64,000 bases of DNA, taken from the NCBI GenBank assembly GCA_035048495.1, contig CM068547.1, forward strand, positions 19,971,913-20,035,912. Reading direction: 5' to 3'. Position 1 is the stretch's first letter, and each line of letters opens with the position of its first letter. Under the pieces are notes generated by a model, which worked only from the letters and a program-made list of their open reading frames with translations, made no database searches and was not told where the DNA came from. Shown here piece by piece: positions 22,937-33,600 of the stretch. This stretch comes from Euptelea pleiosperma. Its lineage: Eukaryota > Streptophyta > Magnoliopsida > Ranunculales > Eupteleaceae. Made by a program: the position numbers and the translations under genes.

Positions 22937-24841
22937 TGATCCACTCAGTCTCCTGTGCTCCAACTTGGTTGGGGGTGCCTGTCACCCCCGTCATGTCTGG
23001 CTGAAGACATAAAACTTAGCGCTTTCGGAAAGGCAATTCCGGTATTCCTAGAGTACATGAGTCTCATGCATTTGTTATTATTGTTATATCTTTGGAAATG
23101 CAGGTACATTCATTCTTCCGATCATCAGGTATCACTCACTGTCGAGTTTCTGCTGACTTGGTAACATCCTCCCTGATCCTTTGCATCATCATCACCGATT
23201 TTTCATCATTTTATGTCCCGGTCATGAGCACCGAGGACGGTGCTGTATTTTGGTTGGGGGTGGGTATTTACCAAAACTCATGTCTCTAAAAAAAAAAAAA
23301 AAAAAAAAAAAAAACTCATTTTTGGGGTGATTTCCGATGTTCTCCAAAAGTTTTCTAGAATTTCAAAAATGTGTCAAATACCCTGACTTTGATTAGCTAA
23401 AAACCTTCGTTAAGTCAGTATTGGGGATGTCAATTTTTGTTTAAAGTTAGCGTCGAGTCAAGTCAGGCGTGACTACAGCAGGTTTGAAAACTCAGAAAAA
23501 CTCAGATTTGGCACAATTGTACACTATCAACATCAAAGTCATCCTAAGTTTTGAAACTCTAGAGATCCTGTGAGAATAATTGTGGAGACCTAACCCAGTG
23601 AGCTTTCGAGCCTTTAATCAATTCAGAGTGTTATACAACAATTCTGAGTCACAAGATGACTCACTATTCTTCATGCCCGCAATATTCGTTGAGAGATCTC
23701 ATTATCTTTTGCTTCGATCATAAAACTCGGAACGACATCAACATTGGATTACTACGACAGAACCTTCTCTGTATCCAGTCAAGACAGTATACATGATAGT
23801 GCAAACCCTAGAAAATGATTTAGGCCATTTTTCTGAACCATTCAGCCTTCTTACTCACCTGAATTATACTTCACTAGAAACCCTTTGAACCTTTCTATAA
23901 AAGCCTTTTATTTGCAAACCCATCAACCTAAAATCCAGACCAGCTACGAAACATGACTGGCTACCCTTATTTTGAGATGGACAAAAGAATAACTGATGTG
24001 GGTGTACCGTGAAAAAGAAAAGTAAAGAAGAAGAATCAAAAGGAAAAGAAAGTGGTTCAAGCCAAAAACAAAATATAGAAAGAAAGTATGAAGAAGAGCT
24101 GAAAAGAAATTGAGCAGTCTTAGAAATATCAAGAAAAAGAGAAAAATACAAAAAAAGGAAAAAGAACCAGATAATGGTGTTACGCCGTAGGAAAAATGCA
24201 AGAAAATGGCAATATCCTCTCAAGATCTTTGAAATCCTGTATACCTTTATTTTTCTACACCTGACCGAAGCCTCATTACAACCCAGGAAAGTCCTACTTG
24301 ATTCTAGGATAGCACGATCATAAAATGTGGAGATTGGAGAAAGAGAAGCTATAGAGTTTGATCTGACGTTCCTGAGTGAAGTGGTATTCCAATCATGAGA
24401 TCTTCTTCTGTTAAAGATGTCCTTCCTTCAAATAAAACATATGTGAGATCTTTTGCCTCTTTATATTAAATACATCTCCTCACATATAAATTGAGAGAAA
24501 AGAAGAAAACCCTTCTTGTGTGATTCTATTCTGAGTGCTAAACATGTGAGATTTGAGGTCGAGGCATAAAAACTTAGAGGTGATCTGGAAATCTTTACTG
24601 TCGGATGATGAGAATGTTGAGCACACACACACGCAGAGTCTGACTATTCTGGGTCATGATTATCAGTCTGTAGTCTTGCCAAAACTTTCCAACTCTTCGC
24701 TAGCATGTAACTGTTTTTGCATCCATTCAATAATTTGACGAACGGGGTTATCCCTGAGCTAATATGAAAAAGTGTGCAGCATGTGCAGAGCCCTTTTAAG
24801 CTCATTTATTTCGCACTAATTGCCAAGGATTGGCAATATGC
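22937..24841 (+). other. Non-coding spacer of element A between pol and PPT
   Basis: About 1.9 kb with no env-like ORF. It contains TTGGTTGGGGGTG at 22965-22977 overlapping a GGGGGTG/CACCCCC hairpin (22971-22989), a second TTGGTTGGGGGTG at 23250-23262, an A tract at about 23287-23313, and TATAAAAG at 23896-23903. A 19-codon ORF, MTGYPYFEMDKRITDVGVP, follows that TATA box; it is not kept in B. The 23864-24223 minus-strand ORF is the complement of an A/G-rich stretch. Confidence 0.75.
22965..22989 (+). promoter_or_regulatory. First PPT-like motif with GGGGGTG hairpin
   Basis: TTGGTTGGGGGTG lies about 30 bases after the pol stop and its GGGGGTG pairs with CACCCCC five bases on. Equivalent sites: B 11061-11086, C 36468-36490 (weaker). 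In D the C insertion junction falls exactly in this motif. Confidence 0.5.
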
Positions 24842-24854
24842 CGGTTGGGGGTTG
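24842..24854 (+). promoter_or_regulatory. Polypurine tract of element A
   Basis: CGGTTGGGGGTTG abuts the TGATATT start of the 3' LTR, the expected place for the plus-strand primer. Confidence 0.75.
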
Positions 24855-25514
24855 TGATATTCGCTCAAAAGTGCTTATTTGAAGCAATTATCCTTTTAGC
24901 GTTATCGCATTCTCCTACGTAAAAATACTCTATTTATCTACTTTTCTACGTAAGAGTCTCTTGTGTTGCGTAGAACACACTTTTCTGGACGAAATGGTAT
25001 AATTGCATGCATTAAACACATTTTCGGAAGTCTAGATATTAAGCCGTTCTGATAAAGTCTCATTACGCGCTTCTTCTGTCGCAGGAAACCCCGATGGGAC
25101 GATTCTCGAGACTTGTGGGCCCAAATCGATCATGAAAGCCCATTATCAAAGCTTAAAGAGCCCACATGCTATGACTAGAAGATATGGGCCAAATATGGGC
25201 TGAATAAGAGGACCAAAAAGCCGGCCCAAAGAACGAAGAGAGCAGGAGAGCCAATGACCAAGAGACGGACCAAAGCGTTTAAAGCCACATGAGTCAGCAA
25301 GGAATGATGGTCGACTCTACTGGAGAAGCGTGAGGATGGTCACAGTGAAGACCAGGGTTCCAGACCCTCCTCTAGTGCTTTTTTCCATTTTTTTGATACT
25401 TTTTCTCTCATTTCTTCTTATTCTCTCTCTCTCTTCATCTCTCGATCCTCGAATCTACTGACCTAACCCCAGAACTCCTACCCTTCGGCTCTATCTCATC
25501 TCCCTTAGCTTTTT

Positions 25515-25575
25515 GACCGTTGGATCTTCCATCGGACCGTTGGATCTCCAATCGGACCGTTGGATCTCTCTAGAT
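25515..25575 (+). repeat. U3 tandem repeat, three units of about 20 bp (A)
   Basis: GACCGTTGGATCT recurs every 20 bp. Other copies have two to four units at the same place (C 38987, D 43953, S 51978, G 56625). Confidence 0.85.
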
Positions 25576-25813
25576 CCGTCGATTTACCAATCTGGGTCCC
25601 AATCAAGTCACCATCCATCCGATCGCCATCAGACTGTCTGTCACATCATCTTGTGAGATGATGGACATAATCAATCCATATGGGCCAGTAGCCGGGCCCA
25701 TCTTCATTGACCCGCTATCCGACCAATTAGTGGACCCCGCGAATTTCAAAATAATTTTAATTAAATGGGGGGTCCACTAATTGGGGAGATTCCCCATGGA
25801 AAAGTAGGTTTTT

Positions 25814-25846
<33 letters not shown>

Positions 25847-25884
25847 ATTTTTTCTTATTTTTTTATTTTCAAAAACCCCCTATC

Positions 25885-25895
25885 TTTAAAAGGGG
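25885..25895 (+). promoter_or_regulatory. TATA-like box of the A LTR
   Basis: TTTAAAAGGGG, matched at the same relative place in D, S and G, begins the purine-rich start of the presumed transcript. A CCCC stretch upstream and GGGG downstream flank it. Confidence 0.55.
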
Positions 25896-26041
25896 AGAAG
25901 GGAGGGTTCGTTCGAACCCTAATCCCCCTCCAATCTCTTCCATTCTCTCCCAAAAATTCTCTTGCCCCTTTTTCCCCTCTCTTGGCCGCTGTTTTCCTCT
26001 ACTTCTCCTCCACCTTCGTCATCTTCTTCACCGTTTTTCCA

Positions 26042-26066
26042 CCGGAGTTGCAGCCTGCAACTCCGG
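26042..26066 (+). other. LTR hairpin, CCGGAG variant (A 3' LTR)
   Basis: CCGGAGTTGCAG and CTGCAACTCCGG: perfect 12-bp arms around a single base. Confidence 0.85.
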
Positions 26067-27426
26067 CCACCACCTGCAACTCCGGCTAGCATCTGAACAG
26101 CCTCCGCCTGCTGCAGACCTCTGTACATCGTCGTCTTCAAGCCACCATCTCTCTTCTTCTCCCCACGTTACCACAACTCCATCTCTTGCTGGCCGCCTTA
26201 CTTCACGTTTTCTTCAAAACCGCTCCCCACTCCATTACCGCCTCCACCCATGTTTCAAACGCTTGCTGCTACCACTTGATTGAAGGAGGAAGAAGCCATC
26301 ACACCCCCCAACCAATCCAGCCCGCCTCTCTTCCTTGCTGTTGCTGCCCAACGGACAGCACAACGGTACCGCCTCCACCACGTTTGAGTTGCAGCTCCGC
26401 CTGCAACCTCCGCCTGCAACCTCCGCCAGCGACCACCACCTGTTGCAACCCGTTCTCCTTCAATCGTTGAAAACACCCCACAGCCCTGTGATTCACCTCC
26501 TCAAGCACCACACGGTGCTTCTACTTGCAGGATCCGACCTTCATTTCTTCATAGAGTTGGGCTCTCCTCAACCAACGGACCAACAACTCCTTGCAATAGT
26601 CCATCGGCCTGCAAGCTTCAACGTTGATGCTGGGTCACCATCGTCAGCCATCAACACCAACAGCAGTCCTCCTTCCCTCTCCAATGTTGACGACTTGCCG
26701 GTGCTCCTCCAAGTCGAATCTCTTTGGCTAGTTCTTCCAAGTACAGCACCGAACATCAACTTCTTCTTCTTCGGGCACCTGAAACGCCCCTCCATGGAAG
26801 ATCTCCTTCACCCCTTTGTTGGGCTGACTTCATCATGCCCGAAAACCACCACCTTCATTCACATGGAAAACTCGGTAAGTGGTAAGTTTCTCTCAACTTT
26901 CCATCTCTTTCTCACTCTCTCTCTACTTCTCTCTCTCTAGATCCTTTTAGTCACTTTCTCTCTCTACAATCTCTCTCTTCTTTTTCTTTATTTCTCTCTC
27001 TGTCATTTTTGCTTTCTTAACTTAGTGTAGTTCCAGCAAATATTGTAAGACTTTTAATTACTTTGAATAAATTTTAGTTTTCATTATTACTTGATTGTAA
27101 TAGGTCACCTTTCATGCTTTACTTTATCTGTGTTCTTAATGCTCTTGATATTTATAGCATTCTCTCTCTAAAATCACAACAAATAATGTTTTAAAGACCA
27201 TTTCAATCACCACTCTCACCCCACCATCATTTTCATCAATTTCTAGGAAGAAAGTCCGTCATTTTATGTTCTTTACTGCACGTTCACTAATCCCGAGTGC
27301 GGATCGACATCCGACACGAAACTGCTATACAAATATCTCAAATTTTGCAGGATAATCGGATCAAATTACAAATCTTGTTGAAGTTAGGGTTTCCGTAACC
27401 AACGACGCGGAAAAATCCTACTTTCA

Positions 27427-27431
27427 GGGTC
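27427..27431 (+). repeat. Right target-site duplication of element A (GGGTC)
   Basis: First five bases after the A 3' LTR; the left copy lies outside the window. GGGTC is also found at the uninterrupted site 39855-39859. Confidence 0.55.
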
Positions 27432-27471
27432 CTCCCCCACTCCTCCTATCCTTCTTCTTCCTCTTCGTTTT

Positions 27472-27515
27472 CTTCTTCTTCTTCTTCTTCTTCTTCTTCT
27501 TCTTCTTCTTCTTCT
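27472..27515 (+). repeat. TTC microsatellite in the C 5' LTR
   Basis: Uninterrupted TTC units; the matching stretch at 39898-39925 is shorter. Confidence 0.9.
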
Positions 27516-27534
27516 TCGTTTTCTTCTTCTTTTG

Positions 27535-27560
27535 CCGGAGTTGCAGGTCTGCAACTCCGG
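27535..27560 (+). other. LTR hairpin, CCGGAG variant (C 5' LTR)
   Basis: CCGGAGTTGCAG / CTGCAACTCCGG with a 2-nt loop. Confidence 0.85.
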
Positions 27561-27815
27561 CCGGCGAACTGTGCTCCACCACCGTCCTCTTCACAGCATT
27601 CTACGGTGAGCCCTTCTCACATTCTATTCCTCTCTTCTATCCTCTCTATCTTCCCTCAACACGTTACACAACTCTTACCTCTCTCTTCACCGTTCTTTCC
27701 ACTCCAAGAAGAGGAGCCGTCAGCCACCACCGTCCTCCATTAGAGGCCTGCAACCACAACCTCTTGGTCCGCCACCATCACCAGCGATCGCCCTCTCCTT
27801 CATCTCCAACGGTTG

Positions 27816-27840
27816 CTGGAGTTGCAACCTGCAACTCCAG
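27816..27840 (+). other. LTR hairpin, CTGGAG variant (C 5' LTR)
   Basis: CTGGAGTTGCA / TGCAACTCCAG with a 3-nt loop; compared with the hairpin at 27535 the second pair is T-A instead of C-G. Confidence 0.85.
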
Positions 27841-28969
27841 TCCGTCAAGTTGCCTCCCACACCGCTGTCGTCTCCCCCTCTCAAAAGAAAAGAGATAAAA
27901 AAATAAAAAAAAAGAGAGGAAGAAAGAAATATAAAAAAAAAAAATCAGAAAAGAGAAGAAGAAGAAAGAGGGGAGGAATATCCTCACCTGGTTCATCCGC
28001 CTCCTCCACCATCTCCTTGAGCCAACTCACGGCTTGCTCTTTGCTGCACTCACCACCCCCATGGATTCCACCACCGTTACATCCTCAACAAGCTGCTGCT
28101 ACACCAGTGCAAATCTTGCAAGCAGCACCTCCCTGAATCCTCTCTAAGCCGTTCTCTCCCCGGCCAAAACCTACAAGCTACTGCACTGCCCTTCTGCTCT
28201 CCATTCAAGTTGGCAGTCGGATTGCAACTCCACATCAAGCATCGCACCTCCACCATCATCTTCTCTCGGTGATCATGGCGAATCACCACACATGTGCTGC
28301 CTCCTTTCCCTACACCATCATCATCACCATCTCCCCATCACCATGATCAACACGGGCACATCCAACAGTGGTTCAAAATAGTAACAATTAACCTTCTCTC
28401 ACTCCATTCTCTCATCTTTTCTCTCTCTAAGGTAGACACCTCTTTCTCTCTCTAACTCTTTGTTTTTTTTTTTAGGTTTCTTCATTTCTCTCTCTTCTTT
28501 TTCTTCTTTACTTCTCTCTCTAAAATCTCTATTTATTTTCTCTCTCTAAGCTCTTTCTTTCTCTCTCTAGCTTAGCTTCTCTTTTGTATTGCTTTTTAGA
28601 TAATTTTTCTTTTGTTTATTCAACTTTTGTAGGCATTTTAAATATATTAATGAATTTTAGTTTGATTATCATGTTGTGGTTCTCCTTCAATCTTCTTTGA
28701 ATGTTTGTTGATAAATTCTCTCTCCAAAAATTACTGAAAATGTTTGAAATCAACCCACCATTCTCACCCCTCAATCAATTTATGGGAAAAATTCATCATT
28801 TTATGTTCTTGAATTACGCAAACTAACCCCGAGTGCGGATCGATATCCGACACGAATCCCTATACAAAGCCTGTAATTTTGCAGGAATTTTGAGGCTCGG
28901 ATCAAATTACAAATCTTGTTGATTCTAGGGTTTCCGTAACCAACGACGCGGAAAAAACCTACTTTCAAA

Positions 28970-28987
28970 TGGCGCCGCTGCCGCTCG
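28970..28987 (+). promoter_or_regulatory. Primer binding site of element C
   Basis: TGGCGCCGCTGCC starts two bases after the LTR end at 28967. Confidence 0.85.
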
Positions 28988-30682
28988 GGTGTTCGGGAGT
29001 GCGAAAAAGGACGTAAAGACGGAATTGGAAAGTTGCTGAAGCGAAAAGCTGCTCAATTTGGCCAGCCCGACCTTTTTGGGAAACTTTCTATTTTTTGTTT
29101 TTGTTGATTTTTAGCAGTTTTTAAATTACTATTTTTAATGCCTCGGAAGGCCGAGTGCAATTTGTAATAATTTAGGAATTTTACTGCTTTCCATATAACT
29201 GCTAGATCTTGTTCTAGGGTTTTTTAGAAACCCTAGATTAAGTGGAAATTACCAAAAAAATTAAAAAATCAAAATTAAAAAAAATTAGGGTTTTATATTC
29301 TGCAGATTTTTAGAAATCACCAATCAAGGATTTGCGATTTTTGGAAAGATTCAAAAATCTTGAAACTCTGCTGAATTAGGGTTTCCCCTCTTAGAAGTTT
29401 CCTCTTTAGAAGAATTTCTATCTTTAGAAATCTTCCGAAATTTGAAAAAGTCTGCAAAAGGAAATACCCCAAATCTAGCAGAATTTCAATTTTGGGAAAT
29501 TTTTCAAAATTATAAGGGATCTCGCAATCAAATCTTTCTTGGAAGATCTCCACAGTTCGGGAAACTTTCCAATATAGGTATTTTCCAATCTGGGAATTCC
29601 TAAATTTTAACCCATCTCGAATTTGGAAATTAATTCAAAAACTTGCCTAAATCCAGTGCTTGTTCTGTGAACCCTAAAAAGGCAAAGATCTTCCAAATAG
29701 AATCCCGACTACCTAGACCGTGCGATCTACCTTTTCTGCAGGAACACGATCCAGTGTGGGTAGAGAGCAAAAGCTCAAAGAGGTGGAGTCGGGCCCAAGC
29801 CCATTAGGATACCCCTCTCTAACCCACGGAGGCGACCCCGTGGCGTGGCCCACGGGAGGTAAGTCTCTATCCTCGCCTTGAGTGCGATACAGAGCATATT
29901 GGGTTCATCATTGCCGCTTGTCTATTTGTTTTCTAGCAACAACTTATTCGACTTGCGTGGCGTGGCCGTTAATCAATCAACTCTAAGAGAGCAAACCCAG
30001 CTCCAAAATTAAAACTGGTGGGATTTCATCACCCACCTCATCACTCCAGCTGATATTGATCCCCAGGATCCATCTATAATAAAAAGAATCAAGAAGTAGC
30101 GCCAATTAGCCCGGTGTTCGAGGAAAAATCCACGCAAAGCGAACCCGCTTAACATCCAATCGAAATAAGACCACGAGCGCGGGTCCCTGTTGTCTAACAC
30201 ACCCATAAGTCCCTGCTACTCAAGTACACTGAGCTCGACGTGGCATCTTGGACTATTCGGCGGTTAGTTGCGTGTGGACTAGGAACACGCATCAACCCTA
30301 GCTTAACCCGAGGGAACACTCTTCTTATCCACTTGACCAATCCGGTTAGTCTGGGACGTACTTAAGTCAGCCATTGTGCCGCACGTCTGTCTAGGCTTCG
30401 GATTGCCTTGTTGTTAACTAGAGTTAGTACTAAAGGATTCGCTCTGAAGAGTCTAGCCTGGTGAGAACCTCTGAGTGCAGAACAGTTAGTCCGGCGGTTA
30501 AAAGATAAACCAGTGGTCCGCCCACTGTCATAATCTACTCTAGCCCCAAAACTAACAAAGATAATTCCTAAAATATATCCTGATTGCTTAGAATAGGATT
30601 ATCTGTGCTTGGTGTGCATCATTTAGGATAGTGTTCCTCTCTGGCAACTTTTTGCCAAGTATAGCGCTTGCCTCATTCGCGT
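28988..30682 (+). other. Untranslated leader of element C
   Basis: Closely similar to the leader of A. Exon-like module at 29742-29858 with the same acceptor and donor consensus. No coding region is supported. Confidence 0.7.
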
Positions 30683-33600
30683 ATGCCCATTTGGAATCGT
30701 CCGAACAAGCGCTTGATTCGATCTGAGAATCACGTCCCTACAGTGGATCCTCCACTGAATTCTTTCCCATCTCTTTCCCCACCCGCCTCCCCCAGTGCTA
30801 CTACCTTTGTAGTCATGGCAGTCGAACGACCTCTTATCGAGACGTTCGCCCCTATCTCTGCGAATCCGCCCACTTGCATTATTCTCCCACCTACTACTGC
30901 GGTACAGTTTGAGATCAGACCGCAGACGATCCAAATGCTGCCTACCTTTTGTGGTCTCCCAAGAGAAGACCCATATTCCCATATTATGGAATTCCAACAT
31001 GTCATCCTACTTTTCAAGAATCAGAACCTCGATGATGACAATGTGCGTCTGCGAGTTTTTTCATTCTCACTCAAAGACCGAGCCTCAGATTGGCTCTACT
31101 CCTTACCCGCTGATTCAATCAGCAGTTGGAAAGAATTGGTGGGCAAATTCATGTCTAAATTCTACCCCATGACTCGGACCAACCAAATGAAGCAACTCAT
31201 CCAGGACTTTTGACAGAAGTCCGATGAGAAATTTTTCGAAGCGTGGGATAGATTCCAAGACTACCTGACTAAGTGCCCCCACCATAGCATCGACAAGGGC
31301 AATCTTGTCCATGTCTTCTACAAGGGACTTACTGATGAGTCTCGGACCATGGTAGAGTCAATGTGCCAAGGAAAATTCCTGCACCAAACTCCGACCGATG
31401 CATACAAATTCTTGGGAGAGTTAGGCGAAAACTCTCAACATTGGACGACTGACTCAGAGTTCAGTCGAACCACTTCGGTCCAAAGGACAACCAAGGGACA
31501 TGATGCTACAGCCGATACTGAGCTTCGATCAGTCATTCAAGAGTTGAGCAAGTCAGTCTTGGCACTGGCTGTGTCTGTACAAAAGCCTACTCAACAATCA
31601 ACCCCAGTCATGCATGTGGGACACGAGAGCCCTATGGAATCCTGTACCCTTTGTCTGCAACCATCCCATACTACTGAGCATTGTCCTTTGAATGAAGGAT
31701 GGTCTAATCCTCTTCAGGAAGAAGTTTGTGCTTTCAGCACATACAAACCACCCACTCAAAACTCGTATAGTCAATCTTATCATCCGGACACGAGAAACCA
31801 CCCTAACTTCTCTTGGAGGCCTCAGTCTACTCAACCACAAGCTCAACCTCCGCGTCAGCCTCAGGGCATGTATCCTCCTGGGTTCAATCAACCCAATAGG
31901 CAATTCAATCAGGGACAATATCAGCAGAATCAGTACCCATCTACTCAGAACCAGTAGTTCCAACAGGGTCAATACTCTGGACAACAGAGCACATTTCAGA
32001 ATCAGCAAAGAGTTCCCCAGAACTTTCAGAACCAACAGATTGTCCTAACAAATTCTTCCGCCTATAACTATAATGCCCCGATGAGCTCGAGTCGCGAATT
32101 GGTGCCTCAGCTCCCATTAGCTGCTCCCCAACAGTCGGTCCCCAAACCCGGTATCGAGGACCTTCTAGCTCAACTCATTACTCAATCTATGCAACGCCTA
32201 GAGCAACAGCAACAGCAATCCATGCTTCGTCTAGAGCAACGCTTAGGTAACCTGGAAGCTGAGAAAGCTAAAGGCATCTTCCCTAGCCAACCCATCGCTA
32301 ACCCAAAAGGAAATGCCAAAGGAGCAGTATATGAGATCGGTTCCCAATCTCAAAGCCAGAATGAGAATTGTCAAGGGGAGGTGCAAGTTGTAACCACCCT
32401 ACGATCTGGAAAAACTATGGACATGGGAGTCCAACCACCACCGGTGCCATCTCCAGCACCCATCACTCGCACCATGGAAACTAGTCCAAATCCTACCTCT
32501 GCTTCTTCTACCTCTGCACCAACATCAGATATCCCTGTGCAGAAATCTAAGGCTAAAGACAAATCCATTTGTCGAGTAAAGCCTCTCTTTCCGGACAGAC
32601 TTGTCCAAGATAAGCGGGATCAGCAATTCTCTGAGATCTTAGATGTCTTTAAAGACGTCCAGATCAATATCCCATTCCTTTCTGCTATCAAGCAAATCCC
32701 CTCCTATGCCAAATTCCTCAAGGACTTGTGCACAGTTAAGCGGCGTACGCATGTACCCAAAGCTGCCTTCTTGGCCGAAAAAGCTACCGCGTTCATTCAA
32801 CGCAACAGTGTGATCAAACACAAGGATCCAGGTAGCCCAACTGTCCAATGTGAAATTGGTGACAACTTTAGCTGCACTGCCTTGCTAGATTTAGGGGCTA
32901 GCGTCAACCTCATACCATTCTCGGTATATCAGCAGTTAGGACTGAAAGATATGAAGCCTACCAATGTCACCCTGAAATTGGCTGATCAGTCCATCAAGAT
33001 TCCAAGAGGAATCATTGAAGATGTCCTAGTAAAAGTCGCTGACTTTTATTATCCTGTGGACTTTATCATTCTAGACACCGAGCCGTGTCAGGATAACCGC
33101 ATTCCGGTCATCTTAGGCCATCCATTCCTTGCCACAGCGAACGCACACATCGGGTGCCGGGACGAAAACATGTCCATTGCTTTCGGTAACCTCAAAGCTG
33201 AGGTCAACATCTTTCGTTTAATGCAACAAGATGCCGATCGCGAAGTGACCGATGAAATGTGTGCCGTTGAGAGTCTAATCCCGGACTCCACCGAAGATAT
33301 TCTTAAGCAGTGTCTAGAACACTTTGGAGCTGACTTTGCAACAGAGTCAGCTATTTCTGATCTCAATGATCTTTTGGAGACTGCTCCACTGATAGAGATC
33401 CCCGCTCCTCTCATCGAGTTCGAGCCTCTGATAACCATGGCCAGAGAACCCATCATTCCTTTACCTACTGAAGTCAAACCTCTTCAATCCGTGTCTTCTG
33501 TGACACCTATTTCTACTTCATCTGCTCCAATATTGGAGCTTAAGCCTCTTCCCACAGATCTTTCCTATGCCTATCTTGGTCCTAAGGAAACCTACCCTGT

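Larger units (their letters stand above)
1..27426 (+). mobile_element. Gypsy/Athila-type element A, interrupted by element B
   Basis: An LTR retrotransposon whose 5' LTR is cut by the window start (only its last 92 bp are present). It holds a PBS at 95, a leader, a gag-pol frame from 1805, a spacer and a 3' LTR ending at 27426. The last 92 bp of the 3' LTR are identical to bases 1-92, which ties the two ends to one insertion. Element B (6210-21578) splits its pol gene. Element A itself sits inside the 5' LTR of element C: the sequence following 27426 continues the LTR sequence that is uninterrupted at 39855-41399. It cannot be autonomous because gag-pol has four stops, one frameshift and the B insertion. 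Confidence 0.93.
24855..27426 (+). repeat. 3' LTR of element A
   Basis: Begins TGATATTCGCTCAAAAGTGC and ends CTACTTTCA (2572 bp). It contains three ~20-bp GACCGTTGGATCT repeats at 25515-25575, a TATA-like TTTAAAAGGGG at 25885-25895, a hairpin at 26042-26066 and AATAAA at 27066-27071 followed by the conserved U5 end. The ORF at 26335-26940 is a C/T-rich low-complexity translation without family features. Confidence 0.95.
27427..28967 (+). repeat. 5' LTR of element C, right part
   Basis: Matches 39855-41399, including two hairpins, an A-rich tract, a CTCTCT-rich region and the conserved U5 end. A TTC microsatellite at about 27472-27515 is longer than in the 3' LTR. The 3' LTR has an extra stretch near 41128 that is missing here (about 28711). 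Confidence 0.93.

Noticed and set aside
23951..24010. Small ORF MTGYPYFEMDKRITDVGVP downstream of TATAAAAG in the spacer
   Set aside because: Present in A and D, altered in C, and the ATG is lost in the well-preserved B copy.
23864..24223. Phe/Ser-rich ORF antisense to the spacer, with relatives at 9828, 37362 and 42381
   Set aside because: Complement of an A/G-rich stretch; lengths and ends vary with small indels, hydrophobic runs are compositional.
26186..26940. ORFs of up to 201 aa in the A 3' LTR and similar ones in G (57078-57846), C (39710-40150) and S (52678-53628)
   Set aside because: C/T-rich low-complexity sequence in the LTR; no family motif, and not collinear between copies.
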